Notes under the pieces: model-generated
The model's database searches: none
What the model saw: only the letters and a program-made list of their open reading frames with translations
What the model was told of the DNA's origin: nothing
Position numbers and translations under genes: made by a program
NCBI GenBank assembly: GCA_009801015.1
Contig: VHZZ01002835.1
Span: forward strand, 104,294 to 129,853
DNA: 25,560 nt
Origin: Silene noctiflora
Taxonomy: Eukaryota > Streptophyta > Magnoliopsida > Caryophyllales > Caryophyllaceae
Reading direction: 5' to 3'
Shown: one piece after another, positions 10,065 through 19,824 of the stretch
Layout: the number at the start of each line of letters is the position of its first letter
How positions within the stretch are numbered: position 1 is the first letter of the stretch

Positions 10065-10680
10065 GGGATAGGGATTCGGATTAGAATCTGAGGAAGAAAG
10101 GAAAGCACTGAAGTAACACCCCTCAAAGGCTCTAAGTCTCTAACATTGCAAGGACAGGCTACCTTCATGCAGATAGATCCCAAGTAGCCCTATATCAGTC
10201 AGCATGAGGAGTCAGAAATGGAAAAACAATCTGACCATTGTGGTACCAAATTTTAACACTACATATTAACAGTATAGGTTAATGAACACCACACAACCAA
10301 TTCTGTAAGCAAGAGATACTTGACTAGTCCAAATGAGTAACTTTAGCGGGTTTAAAGGAGGCTCCATTGCAATTGCTGCAAGAGAGCCAATTGACTCTAC
10401 TGCATAGATTTTTCAAGATGAAGAAAGTAAAACTAATAACATTAAACCAAAGCATTACACAGATGACAGGGAGCAGGCAAGAAATAAGTTTCACTATTAA
10501 GATTCGGGAAAAAAATGTTCGGAGAATAATCAACATTCTTCATAACAATCAAACAGGGAAACACAAAATGTGATATCTGTAGCTCGCAAAATAGCTTATT
10601 TCCTAAAAGAGCGCTTCTTGCATATATAGAACAGAAGAGGACGATATAAGAAAGATCATGACTCACATCCAATATCCTCT

Positions 10681-13600
10681 TCAAGCTGTTTTATTACCCG
10701 TGATCCCAGCAACAACCTGCAATAACCGAAGAACCAAAATTTTCATCCAACCACGGATATTTTGAGGGAGTGAACTAGGAAAGAAATGATCTTTAGAGAT
10801 CCAGATGCTATTATTTGTAGTAGAGACAACTTGCTATTTATTTAGTAGTAATGCAGAGAGATAAAAAGAAAGCATCTAAACTGCATGTTGACTTAAAAAG
10901 TAGTAACTTAAAAGAATATATTTCTAATAGACAATGTAGGCACCATGTAACTAATTACGTATCAAATGAATACTGAACTAGGAACCATATAGGCTAATAG
11001 ACCAATTCGAAAATGTAGTGTACATACAAAAAAGAGCTCCCAATACAAGATTAACAATTAGAACCAGCAAAGAAGTTATGTATCACATGTTCACATCTAC
11101 AATACAGATTATTACGAAACAACAAGCAGGGGAAACAATGATAAACTACGTAGCATATCAACAATTTAAAACTTCCACAAATCCACATAAGGTCGCTGCG
11201 AATACATTAGAAGGACATTAGGGATTTCACTCTAGATGTAAAACACAAAATCTGATTTCAGAAAGTAAAGACAACACTTACATCACTTAAAGGGGGTTGT
11301 GGTACTTCCTCAGTTGATTTCATGGAGTCCAACATAGGCCTCACCACGGCTGGTAGGAAAAGGCCTAGAAAATTCGAATGGCCATATAAGTTTACATAAA
11401 AGATAAAGAAGTACTCCTACTACAATCGTCTTGTTTCTCTGAATAAAATTTATTGATAAAGTCATACAATGTAAAACCAGTCTAGTTTGGTTTATCAAAA
11501 CAATTATTTTCATATTATCATACAAGAAGTTGTGCTAAGTGTATATTGTGTGAAAATATTCGTAAAATTAGACATCGATTAACCATATAAATTGTTCACT
11601 GTTCAGAATAATTATTAAGACTCTCTTTCCTTTTCCACTTTCTTTTGATAGTAAGACCATGTACTCCAGAAGCTCTCCAAGGCGCTTTCTAAATGCTCTC
11701 ATTCCTCTCAATGTGGTCTTAATTGTTTGAAAGCAAAGTATCGTGATGTTTGTCCACAGTATGAGCTCTCCATATGCTCTTCATTTGCTCCCCGTGGGAA
11801 ATGTAACTATCAATCTGCTCTCCTCCAAGAGCAGTCAAGAGTACTAGGTGAAGCCTCGAATTAAAGTCGGTCATAGCAAGTGAAAATGCAAGAGTAAACT
11901 TGTTTTTATTTTCATTTGTAATGTAAATATAAAAGTGGTGGGACCAACAACAACAAGGAGAACATCAGAGCCTTAATCCCAAAATGATTGGGAGTTGGTT
12001 GACATGAATCATCTTTTAGAACTATCCATGGGTGATCGCATACCTCAAAATGCAAAAATATAGAAAAGGAAAAATGCAAAACAAAAGAGGAGTGAAACAT
12101 AATACAAAAGTCAAGGTAAACTTATACTTCGTAAGTTTTAAAATCGAAGTCCGGATTTCTTTTATAAAAACTTAGAATTTAAATCGAGAATAAAGATTAA
12201 AACGATTTGAAAATCAAGAAAAACTTAAGGGTCCAGAATACCTTCAAAATGAACAAGTATTAATATAAAAGAAAGTTGTTAGTAAAAACGTGTAATAAAT
12301 CCGAAAAGAACAAATAATTTTTTTAAAAATTTAATAAAAACACTACATATTTCAAATAACATCAAATACTAAAAATCCACATGTATCATTTCCCTCCATT
12401 GAGCCCTCTTCGTCACCATTTCCTCGTGAATCCCGAAAAATCTCATATCGTGCTCTATCACTCTCAACCATGTATGTTTTGGTCTCCCTCTACCCTATTA
12501 ACCTTTTCTGTTCCCTGGTCTTCAGCCTCCTAACAGGTGCGTTCATAGGTCTCCTTCTCACATGGCCAAACCATCTTAGTTGATTCTTCATTATCTTGTC
12601 CTCTACTGGCGCCACTTTCACCTTTTCCCTAATCACCTCATTCCTTAGTCGATCTTTCCTTGTATGGCAGCACATGAGCACATCCACCTCAACATACGCA
12701 TCTCTGCCACACTCGTCTTTAGAATGTGACAATGTCTCATGGCCCTAACACTAGGAGCCTTAAAATAAATGGGTGTCACGGTTGTCACCTCTAAGATGTC
12801 TTTTGTGCATAAGCGTCACCTCCCTTGCCGTTCTTTTTATTAATAATAGTATATCTAACTCATCGAAAAAATATATAAGAGTGAATACAAGACTTGTGCA
12901 ATTGTAACTTGCAAGTGTAAAGTTGGTTTTTGCTCTCCAAGGAGAGTGTAAATGGAGAGTTAAACCCGCACTCTCCTTTTTTTGTGACTTTACATGCTCT
13001 AATATAAGCAACATGTATAAGATATACGCTGCATGTCTTATTAAAGACTACATCTCGCTGCGCAATATCCTCATCTAACTCTTATAAAATATTCCCAACA
13101 TCACACAACTTTCAACTATACAAAACACCCCACTTCAACAACGCCCGGTGTTTCAAACCGATGATTTCAGAATCAAGTAATTAACACAGTCCCACAGTGC
13201 ATAACACTATTCAATCCCTCCAATGCTACTGCTCTTAAAGTACTTTCGAACTCCAACCAGGAATAACACTTCGAAAACAAAAAACAAAGTAGTAAAACTA
13301 GTAGTAGTAGACTAGTAGTCCAATAGTTTTTCAGCATTTTGACGACCTACCAATTCTTGTCCTTGCATAAAATTTCCAGGCATTAGCCACATTCAGCTCA
13401 AGGCAGACGGATTCCACAAATAAACCTAAAATTCCTCCAAAACCAACAACCAATAGCAATCGATTTGCAACCTTAGGCCAATCCAGGGTTGATCTCTCCC
13501 TCTTCCCGAACAATCAAATCCACATCCTCCGACCAACTTTAGGTTGACCTCCATCCCAAATTAAACTGAACAGCCATGACTCAACCTCCATCAAAAACTA

Positions 13601-14091
13601 GCTCGACGACTATAACTATTAACAAAACTCCAAATAAAATCTTGTGGAAACGCACTCCTCACGTCTAAGGCTCAGTCAATTTACGCAATGTGCCTTGCAC
13701 TAGAATCAAAAATCACAGTAAACATCCAACAATCATACGCTTCAACAATACACACTACAACTGCATGTAGCGAAATCGGAATCTACGTCCAGCAATTAAC
13801 CTAACTCCTTCGAATTCAATCAATAACTGAGCCAAATTAAACTAATTCGTAATCATAATATCGATCAACGCAACCTAGCTTACAGCTAATCATACAAATT
13901 CGATAATTTTTCAGAGAAATACAAACTAATTACATACGAAATGATAAAAATTGGATCACAAAATATGAAGTAAGATTGAAATTGATTAAAATTAGGGTTT
14001 GAAGAAAAATACCGATGCCGCCGATAAGGCAAGAAGCGGCGACGACGGGTTGTTGAACGACGAACATCCTCAGATTTGCCATCACTCCCAT
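10681..14091 (-). CDS. Complex I B9/NDUFA3-like subunit, three exons (14013-14091, 11282-11364, 10681-10716)
   Basis: Probable accessory subunit of mitochondrial NADH:ubiquinone oxidoreductase, inner membrane. The exons join in phase: exon 1 ends ATC G|GTATTT, exon 2 follows TTTTCTAG and ends GAT|GTAAGTG, exon 3 follows TTATTGCAG and ends TGA. The product is 65 residues, beginning [20 protein letters not shown] and ending [11 protein letters not shown]. Residues 15-34 form one hydrophobic span, followed by [16 protein letters not shown]. The order QQPVVAA, glycine-rich span, LP, then a Pro-rich tail resembles NDUFA3 (B9) and a short plant complex I protein I remember; that assignment is from memory. 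A second in-frame ATG is at codon 4. Intron 1 (11365-14012) carries a dead LINE; intron 2 is 565 bp. Every exon is under 90 bases. Structure is near certain, function less so. Confidence 0.75.
11365..11942 (-). other. Intron 1 of the complex I-like gene, 3' part
   Basis: No coding potential. Repeated GCTCTCC/GGAGAGC words occur at about 11670-11835 (for example CTCTCCTCCAAGAGCAG), suggesting an eroded small element without definable ends. Confidence 0.4.
11943..12735 (-). pseudogene. 5'-truncated, frameshifted RTE-type LINE
   Basis: On the minus strand, pieces of the C-terminal end of a plant LINE reverse-transcriptase polyprotein lie in order but in different frames. First come MRMLRWMC (near 12706-12680), then [20 protein letters not shown] and [11 protein letters not shown] (12732-12490 frame), then [18 protein letters not shown] and [18 protein letters not shown] (about 12490-12370). 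The 3' region (about 12050-11945) contains CCCAATCATTTTGGGATTAAGG and ends in GTT repeats, as in RTE-clade LINEs. At least two frameshifts and the missing 5' part make it inactive. About 300 AT-rich bases (12060-12370) separate the coding end from the 3' tail. It sits in the same orientation inside intron 1 of the complex I-like gene. Confidence 0.75.
12736..14012 (-). other. Intron 1 of the complex I-like gene, 5' part
   Basis: Contains CTCTCC/GGAGAG palindromic words near 12930-12980 and an (ACTAGTAGT) cluster near 13298-13320. No exon that would join in phase was found. Confidence 0.4.
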
Positions 14092-14225
14092 TTTTGCTTC
14101 GGTTTTCTTTTTTCGCTCTCTCTGTGAATCTTTCCTTTTTTCTCTTTTCCGGTGAGGTAATTAATTAGTTTTTAGTGGTCAATTAAATAGTACATTCGGA
14201 TCGGATCGGATCGGATCAATGGGCC
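14092..14225 (-). promoter_or_regulatory. Promoter and leader of the complex I-like gene, with site II motif
   Basis: Upstream of the ATG lies a C/T-rich leader (read GA-rich on the minus strand). TGGGCC is at 14220-14225, about 130 bases from the ATG. TGGGCC/T (site II) motifs are known to be common in promoters of plant nuclear genes for respiratory-chain proteins. Four TCGGA units (14196-14217) lie directly beside it. No clear TATA box is present. Confidence 0.4.
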
Positions 14226-14294
14226 GACCTGAAAACGTGTATTTTCGAGCATAAGATAGCTTAAAAGTTAAATTGATACGTAGACGACAACAAT

Positions 14295-14656
14295 TAGGGC
14301 TGGTCAAACGGGCGGGCAGGCAAGCTTTGGGGGTGGGCAGGTCAAGGAGAGTGTCGGGCTGAAGATGATGGACATGGACACAGCCCGGACACCCGGGTAA
14401 GGGGTGGATCGGACCGGGCCTGGTGGAGGTGGACCCGGAATTGACCCGGGGTAGGTTATATGGGAGGGCTTAGGGTGGGTTGGTTTTAGGCTAGTCAAGG
14501 GACGGGCTGGGTAGGATGTGTTGGACCTGGGCGCGTCCCGTGGTAGAGGACGGGTCTGGCTAGGCTTGACACAGGCCAACCGGGTCGGGCAAAAAAGGCT
14601 CGACTGGTGGGACAGACACGGTGGGGCGGGTTGACCTTAAGCTTTGACCACCCCTG
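14295..14656. mobile_element. GC-rich hAT-like non-autonomous element
   Basis: The ends TAGGGCTGGTCAAA (14295) and, read from the other side, CAGGGGTGGTCAAA (14656) form a terminal inverted repeat of hAT type. The interior is rich in GGGCGGG, GGACCGGGCC and ACCCGG words, far above the local GC content. The flanking 8-mers (ACAACAAT, TCAATAAC) agree at only five of eight positions, so the target duplication is uncertain. The 91-codon Pro-rich minus frame inside is a composition artefact. Confidence 0.6.
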
Positions 14657-15420
14657 TCAATAACTATATATGCCTGTTTTAACAAAATGGTTTGTCTCAA
14701 CTCTCAACAATTTAAATGGACTACAATTTGACTCACATTATATTTGAGAGTTAAGATAAATATATCCGTATTAAAAGAGATCAATTGTTTATTTTCAAAT
14801 TCGTAGACGAATCGAATGGGTTAGGACACATTATCTTGAATTTTGATGCGTCTTCCTTTATCGAGTTGTTAATGGATATTATTGTTCATGGATTGTCTCC
14901 TCTATTAGAAACGATCCGCAAAACACGTGTAAGATATTAACTCGCTTGCCTATGGAACACAAATTCTCATTCAGCTTGGCATGTGTCTATCCCAAATCTA
15001 CATTTGATCACCTTTACATATAGCAAGGGCAATTAAGATCTTCTCCATTTCGTTCTCTCCATTTCCCCCTCTCACAAATCTATTTTAATAATATTTTCTC
15101 CTTTATAGTCCATTAACCTTTTATTTCTATGCATAATTCTTACCGTTGAAAAGAAATAAACTCTTCAGTTCGTTTTTGGAAATGGAGAAGATCTTGACTC
15201 AGACAAGGGTTACTTTGGTGCAATAAAACAACTTACTTTTGTAGACAATGAAAATTCATGTAACTTGCAATTCATACATTTTATTTTGAAAATACACCAA
15301 CAAAATACTTGATTTTTACATATGGGATTTTCCAGTTCACATGTTTTTCTAGTAGTAACCAAACAATCACTTAACTGATTACAAATTTACATACAACAAT
15401 GCCCTACAAAACTAATTGCT
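14657..15420. other. Intergenic, no gene seen
   Basis: AT-rich. CACAAATTCTCATT at about 14958 matches the terminus of the GACGG MITE family but has no partner end. Confidence 0.4.
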
Positions 15421-15431
15421 GGGGACTGCAT

Positions 15432-15600
15432 TACTCCGACTCGGCGACACGGTGTCGTGTATGACACATGTCAGAATGTTGGATATAGCTATTGTGTGCA
15501 AATTTTCTATTTTGCAATCTAACATAAAGTGTCGACGTGTCGTGTCGTGTCGAATACACGACAGCTATATGAAGTGTCGAAGTCAAATAGGTTAGGGATG
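15432..15600. repeat. GTGTCG-rich inverted repeat
   Basis: CTCCGACTCGGCGACACGGTGTCGTG on the left and GTGTCGACGTGTCGTGTCGTGTCG plus GTGTCGAAGTC on the right are made of the same GTGTCG/CGACAC word in opposite senses. The middle is AT-rich. This looks like a small DNA element, but I could not set its ends or find a target duplication. Confidence 0.4.
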
Positions 15601-16134
15601 ACTTGACTAGTAAAGTAGTAAGGGAAAATTCTTAGAAAACAAAGTTCATGTAGATGGATTTGCTAAAAATCTAACAAGCTCTGTTGTTTGTGATCAAAAC
15701 TCAGGTGAAACACTTGACCATAGCAGCAAATAAACTTGAACTTGTTGAATAAAACTGGTGTAAATACCCAAGTTATAGGCCAGTCTAACGTAGCCACGTA
15801 GGAGACAGTCTCACTCGCTGCTCGCGATTGCAGATATCTTAAAGGACCTAAACATTTACTGTGGTATCGACTGCCCTTCACTCATAGTGATCGATAGCAC
15901 AAAAAAGTAGACAAAGAGCATGCTATAACAATCAAGAAAAGTTTACAAAATGTTTTCGAAATTAAAATTCACATATTTACAGACATCATTTGTAGTTTGT
16001 ACATACCAGAACAGAGCCAAAAGCTAAATTTAAGCAAATTACACTATGATTAGTATGATACATAACCGAAACCTAGTCATACAACTCTGCTAGTTTAATA
16101 ATTAGTCAGAACTCAGAATGAGATAAAGATAAGC
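15601..16134 (-). other. 3' flank of the membrane-anchored protein gene
   Basis: Presumed 3' untranslated region and downstream DNA of the minus-strand gene ending at 16135. No perfect AATAAA was seen on the minus strand in this stretch. Confidence 0.35.
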
Positions 16135-19100
16135 CTAGAAAGAGGGCATCAACCAACCGACTGTCCAGCCGAGAATCAAACCTGCACCAACGAGAGTAAA
16201 GCCTACTGCAAAAACAACAGCGTATTTACCGATATCATTATCTTGCGAACGTCTTTTATGCCGCTTGGCTTTAGACGGCTTCTGCCAGCTTTTACAGGTT
16301 TTGTTTTTTTGGGTCATGCATGAGAGTGGATGAGGTGACGAGTTTTGGTTTTCGGTTTGTAGAAGGAGATTCTCCAATTGTAGTATTTTGAACCACTGCT
16401 TATATGCAAAAAGCTGAGAAGCTTGTCTGAAAAAGAGCTTCAGAATGTGGTCTTTCTCTGTACAGGCTTGTTTGGCCGCGTTTTCTGCTTCCCTTGCGCG
16501 AGTTTGAGAATGGCAAAGTGCTTCGAGTAGCTTGGCTTTTTCAGGATCATTCACAGGAATCCTTTCTTTGTCCAGAGGGTTAAGATTGCTTGATCTGCAC
16601 AGTTTTCGGATTTCATGTATTGTTGATCAATAATCAATGATAACTAGCTTAGCTGGTAAAGTAATTGAAATGAGATTGTGCTCTTGCCTGGTTTAAAACC
16701 CCTCCGTTTACATCACAAATGTAAAACTCTACTCATTAGCCACATTTTCTACTTTATGTGAGGAGAATTTTGAATACCGAGACCAATGGAGTAAAACAAA
16801 GGGAGTATGTGCTAGTACTCCTATGATAGAATCAGATTCACAAGAGTAAGCCCTAATTAGTTGTTAAGTTTAGATCAACATTCTGACCCTAGAAGTTCAA
16901 GTCGCTGATCACAGTCATCAGACAGCTGGCTTCATATGATCGCACCATGTTCTCTTAAACTCCATATTTATATCGTCACTATTTCCTGTTTTCTCTATCC
17001 CAAAATAATTGACCCATTTCTATACAACAACAACAACAACAATAACAACAACAACATTACCCCAGCATCTCAACGGCTCCCACAAATTGCGGGGTAAGGG
17101 GGGGTCGGATGTACGCAGCCTTAGAGCATCCACATTGAAGAGGATTGACCATCCTCTTAGATGAAAGAGGGTGCTAAGAGGATGTCCTCTTCAATGTGGA
17201 GTTAATATTGAGCATCCTCTTTGAAGGAGGAAGAGGAAGACTTCCTCTATTTTTAGAGGAAGACAACCTAGGCCCTTGTGTCAATACTCCAATAAAAATA
17301 ATGCATATGGATATTATTTTATTTGATTTCCAATAGAAAAAACAATTAAAATATGATAGAGGATGTAGAGAGGATCCTCTTTGATGTGAGAAAAAAAATA
17401 GAAGAAGAGAAGGAGGAGGATGAAAATAGTGGAAAATGAGTTAGGATGAAAGAGAGGGTGATGTGTCAAAAAAATAGAAGGAAAGGGAAGAAATAAGAGG
17501 ATGATAACATACTCTTCAATGTACATGCTCTTACCCTTGTGTTAGCAACACAAAGAGGCTGTTTTCAAATGACCCAAGATGAAAATTGCGTCGAGAACTG
17601 CATCGAAGGACCGCTACTTCACAAAAGAAAGAAGCGCAGCCACTTTAGTGAGCCATTTTGATTTATTCCATTATAATCCATTGACCCATTTCTATATCTA
17701 ATTAAAAAAAATGGTAAACTCTCCTACAATCTCTATTCTCTAGTAAAGTACTCTCTTAAGATACTCCCTTCATCCCATTGGAACTCCTAGGGGGAGGCAG
17801 GAAAAGGATCATGTGATATCTCTACATGTAGATTCCCAAATGGCGACATAACTAAATCTTAAATATGACTCTAGTCAATTAGGGACAATATAAGGGTGTG
17901 TTTGGATACAAGAACAAAGGGCGGTGTCAAGAAACCATCTCAAACTTTGCTTGAGCTGATGGCTGGAGTCCCAAAATCGATTTTATACTCTAACAGGCCG
18001 GGAGGGGGATGGCGGGAAGGGAAGGGAAGATGTGGAGCAAGAGAGTTATCTCTCAAATCTTTCGTATATTGGAGGGGTGCGCGCCACCACTGCTCATGCT
18101 CCTTCCCAATCCCTCGATTCAAAGAAGCCATAAATGGGATGGAGAGAATAATTGAGTAAAAGAAACATTTCAAAGTGAAATGAAAACTCTAACATCCTAT
18201 GATCACACTATAAAGCCATAACGTGTACGACTACTTTCTCAAGTTCTCAGCACAAAAATATGTTGGGGTACTCTCATCCTTATCCCTGGAGGCAAAAGTA
18301 CTTGCTTTATACTTCGATACAAAAAAAAAAGGACCAAGAGTTTGACAGTAGCACAAGAAATGGCTTCACGTTACGATTCACACTCGAGCAATTTGGGGGT
18401 GGGGGCATAATTCAGAAGCATCTTTAAAAATTCACCATCACCAATTTGGGGATGGGGGTAGGATACATCAAAAACACATTTAAAATTCATTGTTACCTGA
18501 GAGGTTCATTAGCTAAATTTTCATTTGGTGATAATTCTCCTTTGACTGAAGACCAATGTCTTCTCAGTGAACCACTAAACGATGGACTAGAAATGGCTTC
18601 GCTTTGAAATTCACACTCTAGAGATGCTGTACAAATCTCATCGTGTTCCGTTGACTTTCCCTGATTACATGTTTCCCTCCTGACTTTCATCTTTTGAGGC
18701 GGAGGAAGATCACAGTTCTCAACATGGTGAAGTGATTTATGTGCCACAAATGAAGCCAATTCCTCTCCATCTGTCACATGCCACCAAGGAACCTTATCTC
18801 CACCCACCCAAGAAGAATCCGCACTCGAGGAAAGATTACTGGACTGTTTGGAAACTGAACCTTCAACCGTCTCCATTTCGATAAGCTCATAATAGTCGGT
18901 CATTTTCTTTAAATCAAGGAAATCTTGATCAAGCTTACTGTCTACAACATTGAATTCTTCCAATCCCAATTTAGGCTTTTTGTTAACATCCAGAAAAGAC
19001 TCAACATCCTCATAATTTACAGTATGTATGCTATCATCACACATTGAAGAGGGTTCAACTTGTGAACGACTTCCGATCATATCAATCTTTCTATCATTAA

Positions 19101-19383
19101 AGTGGTCAACATTCAAGCCTCTTTGATGCACGTAGTTTGGTTGGGTTTGAAGCCACCATTTTGCATCAGGCGGCAGATTGGAATATGGGGTACCACTGTA
19201 CGGCATGAAACCTATAGCTGAATGGTTAGGGTGTTCAGCACCATTGACCCCTTCGGAATCAGCTTGTTTGGATGATAAAGTCGAAGATTGGCGAGTGGAT
19301 AATTTTGGAGCTCTCTTTGCATCTTCCTGGACAAAGTAACGATTAGCTCTTTGCCAAGCAGCTCTTGCTTCTGCTGCCGCCAT
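16135..19383 (-). CDS. Plant-specific membrane-anchored protein, two exons (18497-19383, 16135-16594)
   Basis: Member of a land-plant family of unknown function that I recognise by its start and end. Exon 1 ends CTC AG|GTAACA; exon 2 follows AACTGTGCAG. Two plus one bases make one Arg codon, giving LANEPLR-SSNLNPLDKERIP and a total of 448 residues. Visible blocks: MAAAEARAAWQRANRYFVQE (1-20); PPDAKWWLQTQPNY (71-84); an acidic middle; SWVGGDKVPWWHVTDGEELA (191-210) and ENCDLPPPQ (222-230); a probable helix from LLEALCHSQTRAREAE through FFRQASQLFAYKQWF (318-362); a Lys/Arg-rich stretch; and one C-terminal transmembrane span, YAVVFAVGFTLVGAGLILGW. This suggests a tail-anchored protein facing the cytosol. 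The start is ATG at 19383, since the codon before it is TTG. The 1,902-bp intron holds a Stowaway MITE and a SINE carrying a second MITE. The downstream open piece alone has no in-frame ATG at its head, so it is not a separate gene. Confidence 0.85.
16699..16807. mobile_element. Stowaway-like MITE in intron
   Basis: The left end CCCCTCCGTTTAC and the right end, read from the other strand, CTCCCTTTGTTTTAC form a Stowaway-type inverted repeat. TA follows the right end (16806-16807); the left TA is not preserved. It is about 105 bases long. Confidence 0.6.
17008..17696 (-). mobile_element. SINE with 17-bp target duplication and (GTT)n tail
   Basis: ATTGACCCATTTCTATA occurs at 17008-17024 and 17680-17696, a perfect 17-base target duplication. 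Between them (17025-17679) lies a minus-strand retroposon ending in GTT repeats (17025-17055 as ACA/CAA on +). It contains GGCTGCGTACATCCGACC and TTACCCCGCAATTTGTGGG. Taking out the nested MITE (17124-17530) and one TTA leaves about 245 bases and no coding frame, the size of a SINE. A box A-like TGGCTCACTAAAGTGG lies near its 5' end; box B is unclear. A diverged relative lies at 8895-9107. Confidence 0.8.
17121..17533. mobile_element. Harbinger/Tourist-like MITE nested in the SINE
   Basis: The 407-base element (17124-17530) has terminal inverted repeats GAGCATCCACATTGAAGAG and GAGCATGTACATTGAAGAG (17 of 19 alike). It is flanked by TTA at 17121-17123 and 17531-17533. Removing it with one TTA restores GCAGCCTTACCCTTGTG, which the other SINE copy (TTTTACCCTTGT, about 8977) confirms as uninterrupted. 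A TTA/TAA duplication is the PIF/Harbinger signature. The 70-codon minus frame inside is meaningless. Confidence 0.8.
17697..18390 (-). other. Intron interior, 5' part
   Basis: Contains an orphan Stowaway-like end (ACTCCCTTCATCCCATTGGAA near 17763) and GGGTGTGTTTGGATAC (about 17894), a word typical of plant transposon ends, without a partner. The overlapping frames at 17896-18173 are not supported by any family. Confidence 0.4.
18389..18492 (+). repeat. Two-copy imperfect repeat of about 53 bp
   Basis: CAATTTGGGGGTGGGGGCATA..TTTAAAAATTCACCATCAC is followed by CAATTTGGGGATGGGGGTAGG..TTTAAAATTCATTGTTAC. It lies immediately inside the intron, next to the 5' splice site of the 16135-19383 gene. 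Confidence 0.65.
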
Positions 19384-19396
19384 CAATCATCTTACT
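19384..19396 (-). other. Probable 5'-UTR splice acceptor and out-of-frame upstream ATG
   Basis: On the minus strand, TTTTCTATTACAG ends at 19395, eleven bases before the start codon at 19383. This indicates an intron in the 5' leader. The short exon piece TAAGATGATTG contains an ATG (19390-19388) seven bases ahead of the main one and in another frame. That frame overlaps the coding start and stops after 15 codons. Confidence 0.5.
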
Positions 19397-19732
19397 GTAA
19401 TAGAAAATAGCAGATCAAATTATCAACTATCAAGTGGCAAACCACGCCAATTTATCTAAATCATAACACTCAAAAAAAGCAACGAACCAGAACATCTAGA
19501 TTACAGGCATAACATTCAAGAACAGCACCAATTAAACAAAAACATCGTATCAACAGTAAATCTTGCAAAGTTCAAACCTACTTTGACGGGCCATCTAAAT
19601 CACGCATATGAAATTCAGAATTAGCATTTCATCCTAAGAGCATATAATAAGGAGACACGCTCATAGGCTTAAAACCACAAATTGGATTCAGGAACATTAA
19701 TGCTTATTAGCGTATACTATTACAGTATTACC

Positions 19733-19824
19733 TACTTTCTTTGTTTCAATAGGTTGTTTACACTTCCCAAATACTGCTCACATGTTATTCAAAAAGTAAA
19801 CAACCTATTGGAACGGCGAGAGTA
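19733..19824. mobile_element. Stowaway-like MITE, 88 bp
   Basis: The inverted ends CTTTCTTTGTTTCAATAGG and CTCTCGCCGTTCCAATAGG both continue into TTGTTTAC, and the element is flanked by TA at 19733-19734 and 19823-19824. It lies in the presumed leader intron of the membrane-anchored protein gene. Confidence 0.75.

Noticed and set aside
14304..14579. 91-codon Pro-rich minus frame
   Set aside because: It is produced by the GGG-rich interior of a hAT-like element, not by coding selection.
16135..16554. Stand-alone 139-residue membrane protein gene
   Set aside because: Its first codon is GTG inside a longer conserved block (SSNLNPLDKERIP), and that block joins in phase to the exon ending at 18497. 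It is the second exon of one gene.
16860..16975. Upstream exon for the minus-strand gene beginning ATGGAGTTTAAGAGAACATGG
   Set aside because: None of its possible donors joins in phase with the acceptor at 16595 without a stop, while the exon ending at 18497 fits exactly.
17896..18173. Overlapping 87- and 77-codon frames on both strands
   Set aside because: They lie within an intron, are mutually overlapping and have no recognisable motif.
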